This document shows positions 39,612-48,848 of a DNA stretch of 64,000 bases, piece by piece (position 1 is the stretch's first letter; every line of letters starts with the position of its first letter). The stretch comes from Maribacter luteus (GTDB lineage Bacteria > Bacteroidota > Bacteroidia > Flavobacteriales > Flavobacteriaceae), in the NCBI RefSeq assembly GCF_009674825.1, contig NZ_WKJH01000024.1:359285-423284 (forward strand), in the 5' to 3' direction. Below the pieces are notes generated by a model that did no database searches, was not told the origin of the DNA, and was given only the letters and a program-made list of their open reading frames with translations. The translations under genes were made by a program, and so were the position numbers.

Positions 39612-40930
39612 TCCACGAATAAAGTGATACAATAAATAACACAAATTGCCGAAACCCCAAGAATCAATGTTCCTAAGGTCAATGTTTTATTGCCTTCTTT
39701 AACATCCATACCGGTCAATTGTGTAAAGACCCAAAAGAAGCTGTCATTGGCATGGGACACTACCAAAGAACCGGCCCCAATTGCCAAAACAGTCATGGTT
39801 GTCATCATTGTACTTTCCAAACCTAAAGCGGGCATTATAGGAGCAATAATCGAAGCTGTGGTAATTAAAGCAACCGTGGAAGAACCCTGGGTGGTTTTTA
39901 AACAAGCGGCCAACAAAAAGGGTAAAAATATACCGATACTCAAATCGGAGAAATTTTCAGTGATCAATTCGGCAATGCCCGAACTTTGTAACATATTTCC
40001 AAAAATTCCGCCAGCGCCGGTTATTAAAAGTATTGGGGCGGCCGATTTTACGGCATCCCCGAACCAACCACTTGCTGCATATACTTTTTCATCAAGTTTT
40101 TTAGGCAACAGCAAGGAAAGGCCTACCCCAATCAAAAGGGCAATAACAGGGGTTCCCAGAAAAGAAATCGCAGTATAAAATATATTCGTTGCCAAACGAG
40201 TTCCCGGATATTCAAAGACCGATTTCAAGATAATCAAAACTATAGGTACCAGAATCGACAACAACGATACCCAAAGCTTAGGACGGTAATCTCTTTCTTT
40301 AACAGCTTCCAATACAATCGGGATTTTCGTCTTAGAGGCCATCTTGGTTGCAAAAAAATAGCTAGGTACAAGCGAAATAGAACTTACTATGATTCCCCAC
40401 AAAATAACATTGCCCAAATCGGCCTTTAAAATTCCTGCTGCAGCAATAGGTCCTGGAGTCGGAGGCACCATTACATGGGTCGCGAAAAGCCCCAGACCCA
40501 AAGCAACTGAGGTTCCGGCATATGATGTTTTTGCTTGGTCGGACAATGCTTTGTTCAAGGAATTCAACATAATAAATGCACTATCGGCAAAAACGGGAAT
40601 TGATACCAAATAACCTGTTAACAACATCGCCAAGTGAATCGATTTTTCCCCAATGACCTTAATCATCTTCACGGCAATCACCATAGCACCCCCGGATTTT
40701 TCCAAAACCGTTCCTATGACCACACCAAAAAATATGATCAAGCCTATTTTACCCATTAAGCCCCCAAAACCATCATTGATGGCACTTAATATTTGGGGGA
40801 TTTCCATTCCGGTGATAAAACCATATGATATGGCAGCAATAAGGAGCACAAAAAATGGATGGATTTTCCATTTTACGATTCCCAATACAATAAATACCAA
40901 GGAAAGTAATAAGGCGAAGATATACAACAT
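39608..40930 (-). CDS. GntP family gluconate:H+ symporter
   Basis: A 440-residue permease with about twelve membrane helices. Family signatures include 'ITGMEIPQILSAINDGFGGLMGKIGLIIFFG', GTVLEKSGGA, MVPPTPGPIAAAGIL and the C-terminal SHANDSFFWVFTQLTG. Members import gluconate or related hydroxy-acids with protons. No kinase or gluconate-use gene is near, so the sugar acid is uncertain. Convergent with the M14 peptidase gene, whose stop codon it overlaps. Confidence 0.92.
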   Translation of the reverse strand: MLYIFALLLSLVFIVLGIVKWKIHPFFVLLIAAISYGFITGMEIPQILSAINDGFGGLMGKIGLIIFFGVVIGTVLEKSGGAMVIAVKMIKVIGEKSIHLAMLLTGYLVSIPVFADSAFIMLNSLNKALSDQAKTSYAGTSVALGLGLFATHVMVPPTPGPIAAAGILKADLGNVILWGIIVSSISLVPSYFFATKMASKTKIPIVLEAVKERDYRPKLWVSLLSILVPIVLIILKSVFEYPGTRLATNIFYTAISFLGTPVIALLIGVGLSLLLPKKLDEKVYAASGWFGDAVKSAAPILLITGAGGIFGNMLQSSGIAELITENFSDLSIGIFLPFLLAACLKTTQGSSTVALITTASIIAPIMPALGLESTMMTTMTVLAIGAGSLVVSHANDSFFWVFTQLTGMDVKEGNKTLTLGTLILGVSAICVIYCITLFVD

Positions 40931-41045
40931 GGAATGCGGCCGGGCTTTGGTTATATGTATTCCTAAAAATAAGGAATATATTGCCTTTACCCTAAATCCT
41001 TATCAATTTAAGACAGGACCAACCTATATATTCCGTAATCTTTAA

Positions 41046-42350
41046 TTATGAAACCGGCTCGCCGTAAAGGTCAAAATCAGCAGCTTCTATAATCTTTATA
41101 GTTGCAAATTCCCCTTGCTTCAAATAAAATTTGGATGCATCGATAAGCACTTCATTATCTACATCGGGCGAATCGAATTCCGTTCTGCCCACAAAATAAT
41201 TGCCTTCTTTTCGATCTATGATACATGGGAAGGTATTCCCTATTTTTTCTTGGTTCAGCTCCCAAGAAATCTGCGATTGTATTTCCATGATCTCATTGGC
41301 ACGCTCCTGCTTAACTTCTTCAGGAACGTTATCCTCCAAGTTATAAGCATGGGTGTTTTCCTCATGACTATAGGTAAAACAACCCAAACGTTCAAAACGC
41401 ATGGCCTTTACCCAATTTTTCAATGTTTGGAAATCTTCTTCCGTTTCACCTGGATAACCAACGATCAATGTAGTTCTAATGGCCATATTCGGTACATATT
41501 GCCTAAAATCAGCAATCAACTTTGTGGTTTTTTCCTGATTGGTACCGCGACGCATACTCTTCAAAATACTATCAGAGATATGTTGCAGGGGTATATCTAA
41601 ATAATTGCAGACCTTCGGCTCTTTGTTCATGACATCCAACACATCCATCGGAAAACCGGTAGGAAATGCATAATGTAATCGAATCCATTCTATGCCTTCG
41701 ATTTTTACCAATTCTTGGAGTAATTCGGCCAAATTTCTTTTTTTATAGATATCCAACCCATAATAGGTTAGGTCCTGGGCAATCAGAATCAATTCTTTAA
41801 CACCCTTGGCTGCCAATTTACCCGCTTCAATGATCAAATCCTCAATGGGCTTACTTTTGTGTTTTCCACGCATTAACGGAATGGCACAAAACGAACATGG
41901 CCTGTCACAACCTTCGGCAATTTTAAGATAAGCGTAATTCTTTGGGGTCGTTGTTAACCTTTCACCAATCAACTCATGCTTGTAATCCGCACCAAGGGCC
42001 TTTAACAAATTCGGCAATTCACTAGTACCGAAATAGGCGTCAACATCAGGAATCTCTTTCTGTAGATCTGGCTTATAACGTTCACTTAAACAACCGGTCA
42101 CAAAGACCTTATCAACTTCACCAGCCTCTTTCTTTTGAACATAATCCAAAATGGTATTCACACTTTCTTCCTTGGCATTATCAATAAAACCACAGGTATT
42201 TATAACGACCACATTGCCTTCCTCTTCGTGAACGACCTCTTTATCATTGGCCTTCAATTGCCCCATGAGTATTTCGGAATCGTACACGTTTTTAGAGCAA
42301 CCTAAAGTTACCACGTTGATTTTGTTCTTCTTAAGTGATTTTGTTCGCAT
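41046..42350 (-). CDS. rimO: ribosomal protein S12 methylthiotransferase RimO
   Basis: A 434-residue radical-SAM enzyme that methylthiolates an aspartate of ribosomal protein S12. The N-terminal UPF0004 domain has cysteines in TLGCSKNVYDSE, INTCGFIDNAKEES and VTGCLSERY (one Fe-S cluster). The radical-SAM motif is CDRPCSFCAIP, followed by RGKHKSKP as in RimO rather than MiaB, which supports the specific call. The TRAM domain forms the C-terminus. It starts alone after 124 bases with no gene on the minus strand. Confidence 0.96.
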   Translation of the reverse strand: MRTKSLKKNKINVVTLGCSKNVYDSEILMGQLKANDKEVVHEEEGNVVVINTCGFIDNAKEESVNTILDYVQKKEAGEVDKVFVTGCLSERYKPDLQKEIPDVDAYFGTSELPNLLKALGADYKHELIGERLTTTPKNYAYLKIAEGCDRPCSFCAIPLMRGKHKSKPIEDLIIEAGKLAAKGVKELILIAQDLTYYGLDIYKKRNLAELLQELVKIEGIEWIRLHYAFPTGFPMDVLDVMNKEPKVCNYLDIPLQHISDSILKSMRRGTNQEKTTKLIADFRQYVPNMAIRTTLIVGYPGETEEDFQTLKNWVKAMRFERLGCFTYSHEENTHAYNLEDNVPEEVKQERANEIMEIQSQISWELNQEKIGNTFPCIIDRKEGNYFVGRTEFDSPDVDNEVLIDASKFYLKQGEFATIKIIEAADFDLYGEPVS

Positions 42351-42474
42351 AGCTTTTTAATGGGCTGCAAAAATACAACTTGACATAGGAACTATTACGA
42401 TTAAAGACGATTTCTTGATTTTTTTCGTTAAACCTTAGACGGATTTTGTCATCAAACCTAATATCATAAGACCA

Positions 42475-43578
42475 ATGAAACAACTTTCATTTACTTTTCT
42501 CACCATCTTCATCACCCTGATCATGGGATGTAGCAATGATTCGGATAAAACCGACACTGAAATCATCGAAGAGGAACCTATCGGAATGTATTTTCCCCCA
42601 TTAGAGGGTATCACTTGGGAAACGGTAACATCTTCCCAATTAGATTGGAATACAGAAAATGAGGATGCATTGAATGCCTATCTGGAAGAAACCAACACCA
42701 AAGGGTTCATTGTTTTAAAAAACGGCCGAATAGTTTTTGAAAAGTATTTTAACGGTCATGATCAAAATGCAGAATGGACATGGTATTCAGCCGCCAAAAG
42801 CTTAACGGCAACGTTTGTCGGTATTGCCCAAGACGAGGGAATATTGGACATCAACAACAAAACATCAGATTATTTGGGCGATAACTGGAGCCAATTAAGT
42901 ATTGATAAGCAAGATTTGATAACCGTGAAGCATCATCTTACGATGACAACGGGACTTACCCCACACTTAGGGGACTACGTTCCTTGGGTATGTAAACTGC
43001 CTACCTGTTTGGAATATACAGCAGATGCTGGTACGATTTGGGCCTATCACCAAGGAGCTTATATGCTTCTACAAGATATGATATCGCAAAGTACCGGAGT
43101 CTCATTTCAAGAATATTGTAAAACCAAAATCTCGGATAAAATCGGAATGGAAGGTAATTGGACAAGTAGCTTAGGACTGAACATTTATAACAGTAACACC
43201 CGTAGCATGGCTAGATTTGGACTCCTTATGCTGAACGAAGGAATTTGGGATAGTACAGCGATAGTAAGTAAATCCTATTTTGATGCGATGACGAACACTT
43301 CACAGGACATTAATAAATCTTACGGTTATCTATGGTGGCTAAATGGAAAAGAAAATTATGTAGGCACCACATCTACAACCAGTAACTCAGGCCCTCTTGT
43401 ACCCAACGCGCCAGATGACATGTTTGCCGCCCTAGGAGCCAATGACCAGAAAATCTATGTTGTTCCCAGCAAGGACCTGGTAATCGTAAGATGCGGGGAA
43501 AGCGCAGGAGAAATGCAATTGGGTCCGTCTAGTTTTGACAATACCTTATGGGAAAAAATAAATGCAGTCATCAACTAG
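42475..43578 (+). CDS. serine hydrolase lipoprotein (beta-lactamase fold)
   Basis: A 367-residue lipoprotein with lipobox LIMGC (Cys19). The serine beta-lactamase-like / DD-peptidase fold has the catalytic Ser105 in YSAAKSL (SxxK). The second motif is in WAYHQGAYMLLQDM, where Tyr-His-Gln stands in for the usual Tyr-x-Asn. The third motif is not obvious. Such proteins are esterases, amidases or peptidases rather than resistance enzymes; no substrate can be named. It is probably exported to the periplasmic side or cell surface by its acidic tether. Confidence 0.85.
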   Translation: MKQLSFTFLTIFITLIMGCSNDSDKTDTEIIEEEPIGMYFPPLEGITWETVTSSQLDWNTENEDALNAYLEETNTKGFIVLKNGRIVFEKYFNGHDQNAEWTWYSAAKSLTATFVGIAQDEGILDINNKTSDYLGDNWSQLSIDKQDLITVKHHLTMTTGLTPHLGDYVPWVCKLPTCLEYTADAGTIWAYHQGAYMLLQDMISQSTGVSFQEYCKTKISDKIGMEGNWTSSLGLNIYNSNTRSMARFGLLMLNEGIWDSTAIVSKSYFDAMTNTSQDINKSYGYLWWLNGKENYVGTTSTTSNSGPLVPNAPDDMFAALGANDQKIYVVPSKDLVIVRCGESAGEMQLGPSSFDNTLWEKINAVIN

Positions 43579-43599
43579 ATCTGTCCCTTCAAAAAGGGG

Positions 43600-44007
43600 C
43601 TAAATGAACAGGAGATACACCGCAAAAATCAATATAGGCAATATTACCAATAAGGAAATCGTAACAACATTTATCCTGAATTTCCTTATTGTCGCTTTAT
43701 CAAAACTTTTAAGGTTTATGGGATTGGGATATTTGGTTAAATAATATTTTTTCAAATACATACTGATTCCCAATACAATGACCAGAAACCCTATTATCAA
43801 ATACCACCTGTAAGGCCAAAGACTAAAACTCATTTTGAAACTGAAAAGCGAGTAAAATAAATACAAGGACAAATTGACCAAATAAAAAAAGAAAACCGTG
43901 AAACATGATACCAATTTGTAAATAGCGGTACCTATATGTTTTTTATGAACAATGGATTTTTTCTGTAACCCTTCGAGTACGTAAAAACTTAAAAATAAAT
44001 TATCCAT
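43600..44007 (-). CDS. small membrane protein of unknown function
   Basis: A 135-residue protein beginning MDNLFLSFYVLEG. The frame extends further upstream into the DUF2911 gene, but the ATG at 44007, right after that gene's stop codon, is the natural choice. It has three strongly hydrophobic segments (about 36-58, 68-86 and 113-134) and a basic, Tyr-rich loop. No family was recognised. It probably shares a transcript with the DUF2911-TPR gene and ftsY. Confidence 0.7.
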   Translation of the reverse strand: MDNLFLSFYVLEGLQKKSIVHKKHIGTAIYKLVSCFTVFFFYLVNLSLYLFYSLFSFKMSFSLWPYRWYLIIGFLVIVLGISMYLKKYYLTKYPNPINLKSFDKATIRKFRINVVTISLLVILPILIFAVYLLFI

Positions 44008-44009
44008 GA

Positions 44010-44891
44010 TTATTTGTTTTTCGAATTTGGCTGATTCTTGATCAAACGGGCCTTCCATTTTGCAATATTGTCTTCATTCATTCGAACAAATTCATCCTTA
44101 CCCTGAAGATTAGCAAGTTCCAATGATTTTTGGGCCGAGGAAATTGCAGAACTATAATCTTCCATGGCCGCCTCCACCAATGATTTAACCCTATTGAAAT
44201 AATATGTATCACCTCCTATTTCGATGGCTTTATCTAAATACTCCAATGCCTCCTTATACCTTATCCCCTGTTCTTGGTAATACCGGGCAGCTTCATAATA
44301 TGTTTGTGCTGAAGGATTGGCTTTCAATTCGCTTTCAATTTGCCCTTGCATAAAACTATGGGTATCTACCTGAATGGGAATCCGTATTTGGGTATGGGCC
44401 CAATGCCAGGTCATTTGCAAGGAATTATGGTCAATACTATCAAAACTGATTAAAAAATTCTCCTGAAATTCCTTTGAAGAATTTGGCTTTACCTGCACGC
44501 GTAGTGCATCTTCAGCAGGATTATAATTATCCCTACCATCACCCCAATGGGTTATGTTTTTGTGAAATACGACTTCCCAATTGTTTGCTTCAGGGAAAGC
44601 ATAAAGTGCATATGTCCCTTTTTCCAGGACACTATCGTTCACCATTACATTACTGCTAAAAGTGATTTTGGTTGATTCATTGGCACCTACGCGCCATATT
44701 CGACCATATGGGACCAATTCGCCGAATATTTTCCTACCCCGAACGGCGGGCCTTGAATATTCTACCTGTATATTCGTAAGTCCGACATCTTGACTTATTG
44801 ATGCATAAGGACTTGCTTTAGGATGATTTATCTGCGCGGATAATTCCCCAAAAATCAAAACTGCAACAATCAAGAGAAGTCCTCTAGCCAT
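44010..44891 (-). CDS. exported DUF2911 protein with TPR region
   Basis: A 293-residue protein with a type I signal peptide (MARGLLLIVAVLIFGELSAQ). Residues about 22-190 are a DUF2911 domain: the start PKASPYASISQDVGLTNI, then VEYSRPAVRGRKIFG, and WRVGANESTKITF and THWGDGRDNYN. The C-terminal about 100 residues have tetratricopeptide-like helices (EALEYLDKAIEIGG). The family is common in Bacteroidota and has no known function. The ATG overlaps the ftsY stop codon by one base (TAATG), so translation is coupled. Confidence 0.87.
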   Translation of the reverse strand: MARGLLLIVAVLIFGELSAQINHPKASPYASISQDVGLTNIQVEYSRPAVRGRKIFGELVPYGRIWRVGANESTKITFSSNVMVNDSVLEKGTYALYAFPEANNWEVVFHKNITHWGDGRDNYNPAEDALRVQVKPNSSKEFQENFLISFDSIDHNSLQMTWHWAHTQIRIPIQVDTHSFMQGQIESELKANPSAQTYYEAARYYQEQGIRYKEALEYLDKAIEIGGDTYYFNRVKSLVEAAMEDYSSAISSAQKSLELANLQGKDEFVRMNEDNIAKWKARLIKNQPNSKNK

Positions 44892-45847
44892 TAAATGCTG
44901 AAAAAGGAATCTACAAACTCAAATTTATTGAATACCTGAAGATCTTCGATACCTTCCCCTACTCCTATATATTTAACAGGAATCTGAAACTGATCGGATA
45001 TTCCGATAACCACACCACCCTTGGCCGTACCGTCCAATTTGGTAACCGCTAGGGAAGTTACCTCGGTGGCCTTGGTGAACTGTTTAGCCTGTTCAAAGGC
45101 ATTCTGTCCCGTAGACCCATCCAATACCAGTAATACGTCATGGGGCGTATCTTCGACCACTTTTTGCATTACCCGCTTTACCTTGGTAAGCTCATTCATT
45201 AAATTTACCTTGTTGTGCAATCTTCCGGCTGTATCTATGATCACAACATCCGCATCTTGCGTAACAGCAGAACTCAATGTATCAAAAGCTACAGAAGCAG
45301 GGTCGCTTCCCATTTTTTGTTTTACTATCGGCACATCTACCCGATCTGCCCAAACCTGTAATTGATCTATTGCGGCTGCCCTAAAGGTATCCGCAGCACC
45401 AAGGACCACTTTGAGTCCTTGTTTTTTAAATTGATAGGCCAATTTTCCGATAGTCGTGGTCTTGCCCACACCATTAACACCTACCACCATAATTACATAT
45501 GGCTTTTTATCTTTTGGAATACTATAATCAGTCTCCTCACCAACATGGGTCTCAGATAGTAAACCTGCAATTTCCTCACGTAAAATCATATTCAACTCAT
45601 CGGTACCCATATATTTATCTTTGGCCACCCGTGCTTCGATACGATCAATGATCTTCAATGTAGTGTCGACACCCACGTCTGATGAAACCAATACCTCTTC
45701 AAGATTGTCGAGAACATCGTCATCGACTTTTGCTTTTCCGGCAACGGCTTTACTTAATTTAGAGAAAAAAGAGGTTTTGGTCTTTTCCAATCCTTTGTCC
45801 AAGGACTCTTTTTTTTGTGAGGAAAAAATCTTTTTGAATAAACTCAT
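44891..45847 (-). CDS. ftsY: signal recognition particle receptor FtsY
   Basis: A 318-residue SRP-receptor GTPase that hands membrane proteins to the Sec translocon. The NG domain shows the P-loop GVNGVGKTTTIGKLA, DTFRAAAIDQLQVWA, the G3 DTAGRLHNK and the specificity motif TKLDGTAKGG. The acidic A region of other FtsY proteins is reduced to a short basic start (MSLFKKIFSSQKKE), as is normal in Bacteroidota. It lies downstream of the ribosomal L28-L33-DUF4295 genes, separated by a hairpin. Confidence 0.97.
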   Translation of the reverse strand: MSLFKKIFSSQKKESLDKGLEKTKTSFFSKLSKAVAGKAKVDDDVLDNLEEVLVSSDVGVDTTLKIIDRIEARVAKDKYMGTDELNMILREEIAGLLSETHVGEETDYSIPKDKKPYVIMVVGVNGVGKTTTIGKLAYQFKKQGLKVVLGAADTFRAAAIDQLQVWADRVDVPIVKQKMGSDPASVAFDTLSSAVTQDADVVIIDTAGRLHNKVNLMNELTKVKRVMQKVVEDTPHDVLLVLDGSTGQNAFEQAKQFTKATEVTSLAVTKLDGTAKGGVVIGISDQFQIPVKYIGVGEGIEDLQVFNKFEFVDSFFSI

Positions 45848-45881
45848 AATACCTGAACAATTTTCACCAAAGATATAAAAT

Positions 45882-45909
45882 AAAAAAGCTCCTTTCTTTC
45901 AAAAGGAGC
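45882..45909 (-). terminator. terminator of the rpmB-rpmG-DUF4295 unit
   Basis: On the minus strand GCTCCTTT/AAAGGAGC (arms 45902-45909 and 45888-45895, 8 bp, 6-base loop) is followed by six T residues (45887-45882). It lies 27 bases beyond the DUF4295 stop and 35 bases before the ftsY start. Confidence 0.8.
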
Positions 45910-45935
45910 CTTTACAAATTGAATAAAACAATTCG

Positions 45936-46088
45936 TTATTTTTTTGCAAGCCATTCGTTAACAACTTCAGGAGCCATAACAGACTCTTGGAATACGTATG
46001 CCCCACTTTTTGGAGACTTAACCATTTTAATTGCCTTGGTTAATCTTTTTGAACTTGTTTGTAAACTTGCTACTGTCTTCTTTGCCAT
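45936..46088 (-). CDS. DUF4295 small basic protein
   Basis: A 50-residue basic protein (MAKKTVASLQTSSKRL at the start, VVNEWLAKK at the end). DUF4295 proteins are specific to Bacteroidota, and are encoded directly after the genes for L28 and L33 as here, which suggests a ribosome-associated role. Too short for many gene finders but clearly real from its place and codon pattern. Confidence 0.85.
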   Translation of the reverse strand: MAKKTVASLQTSSKRLTKAIKMVKSPKSGAYVFQESVMAPEVVNEWLAKK

Positions 46089-46135
46089 GACCTTATACGT
46101 TATTTGACATTTTCATCGAAACGATGATGTCCTAA

Positions 46136-46318
46136 TTACTTAATTTCTTTATGAACAGTCATTCTCTTGAGGATAGGATTGAATTTTTTGATTTCCATCC
46201 TCTCAGGAGTGTTCTTTTTGTTTTTCGTGGTAATATACCTAGAAGTTCCTGGTTGTCCAGACTCTTTATGCTCTGTACATTCCAAAATAACCTGAACTCT
46301 ATTTCCTTTTTTTGCCAT
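46136..46318 (-). CDS. rpmG: 50S ribosomal protein L33
   Basis: A 60-residue protein: [37 protein letters not shown] and a basic end. One cysteine only (ECTEHK), so it is the zinc-free, C- type of L33. It sits 20 bases after rpmB and 47 bases before the DUF4295 gene, the standard Bacteroidota order. Confidence 0.97.
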   Translation of the reverse strand: MAKKGNRVQVILECTEHKESGQPGTSRYITTKNKKNTPERMEIKKFNPILKRMTVHKEIK

Positions 46319-46338
46319 TGTAATCTATGTTTTTAGGA

Positions 46339-46575
46339 TTATTTTACAAACCCTTGTGCTTTAGCCTCTTTTAAAACAGCAGAAATGCCTTTCTTATTAA
46401 TGGTTTTCAACGCTTTGGCAGAAACCTTAAGCGTTACCCATTTATCTTCCTCTGGAATATAAAAGCGCTTTTTAGAAAGATTTACATTAAATCTTCTTCT
46501 GGTTTTATTGATGGAAAACGATACGTTGTTACCGAACATCGCTCTCTTTCCCGTAATTTCACATACTTTTGACAT
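46339..46575 (-). CDS. rpmB: 50S ribosomal protein L28
   Basis: A 78-residue protein with the L28 pattern CEITGKRAMFGNNVSFS, followed by TRRRFNVNLSKKRFYIPE. No zinc-binding Cys pairs. First gene of the L28-L33-DUF4295 unit; 70 bases separate it from the cinA stop. Confidence 0.97.
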   Translation of the reverse strand: MSKVCEITGKRAMFGNNVSFSINKTRRRFNVNLSKKRFYIPEEDKWVTLKVSAKALKTINKKGISAVLKEAKAQGFVK

Positions 46576-46645
46576 TGCGCTTAATTTTTCATTTTAAACA
46601 GGCTGCAAATTTATATCATTTTTATGTGACGGACAAAATTATGGT

Positions 46646-47893
46646 TCAGATTTTTACAATTTCTTTTTGAAGTAACTCAAACGCCTTATTTACAGCCTTT
46701 TGGACAATCCTAAAACGTTGTTTCCCAAACATAAACTTATTAACTATCACCTCTTTTGGGGTAGCAACAGCGATAAATACCGTTCCTACCTCTGCATCTG
46801 AATCCCCTTTAGTGGGTCCGGCATTCCCGGTTGTCGCCACGGCAAAATCACTTTTCAACAATGATTTCACATTCACGGCCATTGCCGTTGCTACTTCGGC
46901 ACTGACAACTGAATGTTCTTTGATCAATTTTTCTTGCACCTTGAGTACATTTACCTTTACATCTGTAGCATAACTTACAACCGTACCTTTATAATAAGCC
47001 GAAGCACCCGGTATGGCCGTAATCTGTTCTGCGATTCTCCCCCCGGTACAACTTTCCGCAGTGGCCAAGGTCATATTTTTGGCCGTAAACAATTTTGCGA
47101 CCCGCTCCTCCAGGGTTTCTTCATCTTCGGTACCATATAATATGTCACCGATCAAGGGCTGTAATTTTTCAATTTCCAACTCAATGGCATCAAGCAAGAT
47201 TTGCTTATCCTTACCTTTCGCACTTAATCGCAACCTGACCTTTCCTAAATTAGGTAAATAAGCCAATTTAATAAACGGTGGCAGCTGATCTTCCCAATCT
47301 TCGATTCTTTCCGCCAATGCACTTTCCCCCAAACCATAAGTGACCAATGTCCTATGGATAATGTACGGTCTTTTGAATTCCTTGATTATCTTGGGGATTA
47401 CGGCATCTACGATCAAAGCCTTCATTTCAAAAGGCACCCCTGGCAACGACACGAAGGCAACCCCGTCTTTCTTAACCCACATTCCCGGGGCCGTACCATT
47501 TGCATTATGCAAAACGGTAGCCTTGGATGGGACCATCGCTTGTTGTCTGTTCACTTCGGATATCGGTGTGGATATGATGCTAGCAAACAGATGCTCTACG
47601 TGTTTTAACACTGATTTGTCCTGAACTAATACATCATCGAAAAAATCACAAAAGGTATGTTTGGTTATATCATCCTTGGTTGGACCCAATCCTCCAGTTA
47701 CTATTACGATTTGGGCCCTGGATTTTGCCTCAGTAAGGGCATTAAGTATGTGTTGCCTGTCATCCTGTACAGAGGTAATCTGATAAACCGATACCCCTAT
47801 TTTATTCAACTCCTTCGCAATGAATGCGGAATTGGTATCAACGATCTGACCAATTAGGATCTCATCGCCAATAGTGATAATTTCTGCGAACAT
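46646..47893 (-). CDS. cinA: CinA family nicotinamide-nucleotide amidase
   Basis: A 415-residue two-domain protein. The N-terminal molybdopterin-binding (MoCF/COG1058) domain starts [19 protein letters not shown] and has '[13 protein letters not shown]'; the C-terminal CinA domain has '[24 protein letters not shown]' and '[13 protein letters not shown]', where NMN deamidation takes place. The role is NAD recycling and clearance of ADP-ribose-type products. Its ATG overlaps the Hpt gene's stop codon by one base (TAATG). Confidence 0.95.
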   Translation of the reverse strand: MFAEIITIGDEILIGQIVDTNSAFIAKELNKIGVSVYQITSVQDDRQHILNALTEAKSRAQIVIVTGGLGPTKDDITKHTFCDFFDDVLVQDKSVLKHVEHLFASIISTPISEVNRQQAMVPSKATVLHNANGTAPGMWVKKDGVAFVSLPGVPFEMKALIVDAVIPKIIKEFKRPYIIHRTLVTYGLGESALAERIEDWEDQLPPFIKLAYLPNLGKVRLRLSAKGKDKQILLDAIELEIEKLQPLIGDILYGTEDEETLEERVAKLFTAKNMTLATAESCTGGRIAEQITAIPGASAYYKGTVVSYATDVKVNVLKVQEKLIKEHSVVSAEVATAMAVNVKSLLKSDFAVATTGNAGPTKGDSDAEVGTVFIAVATPKEVIVNKFMFGKQRFRIVQKAVNKAFELLQKEIVKI

Positions 47894-48231
47894 TACAGAT
47901 TAAAATCATTTTTAAGTTCTGCGACAACTTGGTAAATATCCTTTTTCAATAAAGGAAATACACTTCGAATCTCGCTCATATTGGCAGAATTTTTCCCTAA
48001 GGTCTCTATTTGAAGGGCAACAGCCCTTGTTTGCTCCATTCCCAAAAGATCTACGTTGGGCTTTATTTTATGCGCGAGTTGATACACCTGATGATGATTT
48101 TGCTCGTCCAAGGCTTTTTCAAGTCCCTCAAGATCCTGGGGAACCTCTTCCAAGAAGACGGATATAACAGAATTGATGAAATCCTCATCCCCTTCAGCCA
48201 TTTCATTTATTTTATCAAGATTGTATATCAT
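47893..48231 (-). CDS. Hpt domain phosphotransfer protein
   Basis: A 112-residue stand-alone Hpt protein. A four-helix bundle with the phospho-accepting His54 in [13 protein letters not shown]. It would relay phosphate between a hybrid kinase and a response regulator; no partner is next to it. It overlaps both neighbours by single bases in TAATG junctions (with the FAH gene upstream and cinA downstream), so the three genes form one unit. Confidence 0.9.
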   Translation of the reverse strand: MIYNLDKINEMAEGDEDFINSVISVFLEEVPQDLEGLEKALDEQNHHQVYQLAHKIKPNVDLLGMEQTRAVALQIETLGKNSANMSEIRSVFPLLKKDIYQVVAELKNDFNL

Positions 48232-48842
48232 TATTTAATTTTTAAAGTAAAAAGTTCTTGTCCCTCCAACTTGCCCGAAAGGTAATCATTTGTAGCAATC
48301 TGACCAACACCCGCTGGAGTGCCCGTAAATATTACATCACCTTTTTTCAAGGTAAAGTATTTTGAGACATAGGCAATTAGCTCATCTATCTTCCAGAGCA
48401 TTAGACCGGTATTACCGTCCTGTACAACCTCTCCATTCTGTTCAAGGGTAAAATTGAGATTTTCCAGATTTTTGAAATTTGACTTCGGGAGCCATTTACC
48501 AATGACTGCCGACCCATCAAAACCTTTTGCCTTTTCCCATGGCAATCCTTTTTCCTTCAATTGGGATTGAAGGTCCCTTGCCGTAAAATCTATCCCCAAT
48601 CCTATTTCATCGTAATATTTATGGGCAAAATCCTCACTAATATGCTTACCAACCTTACAGATCTTCACCAAGACCTCAACTTCATAATGAACATTATTCG
48701 TAAAATCGGGAATGTAAAAATCTTGCTCCTTTGGCAATACGGCAGAGTCTGGTTTAATGAACACTACTGGATCAGTAGGACGCTCATTCTTTAACTCCTC
48801 TATATGTGCGGCATAATTCCTACCTATACATACTATCTTCAT
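48231..48842 (-). CDS. fumarylacetoacetate hydrolase family protein
   Basis: A 203-residue FAH-fold protein. The metal-binding acidic residues lie in NNVHYEVEVLVKI (E-V-E) and in 'GIDFTARDLQSQLKEKGLPW' (D). The catalytic region has KGFDGSAVIG and VIFTGTPAGVG. These are the marks of the short FAHD1/YcgM type, which act as oxaloacetate decarboxylases, acylpyruvate hydrolases or isomerases. The substrate is not fixed by sequence. Confidence 0.88.
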   Translation of the reverse strand: MKIVCIGRNYAAHIEELKNERPTDPVVFIKPDSAVLPKEQDFYIPDFTNNVHYEVEVLVKICKVGKHISEDFAHKYYDEIGLGIDFTARDLQSQLKEKGLPWEKAKGFDGSAVIGKWLPKSNFKNLENLNFTLEQNGEVVQDGNTGLMLWKIDELIAYVSKYFTLKKGDVIFTGTPAGVGQIATNDYLSGKLEGQELFTLKIK

Positions 48843-48848
48843 ATGTTA

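Noticed and set aside
42475..43578. Beta-lactamase resistance gene
   Set aside because: The fold and SxxK motif are shared by esterases and peptidases; the second motif is altered and no resistance-type family signature was seen.
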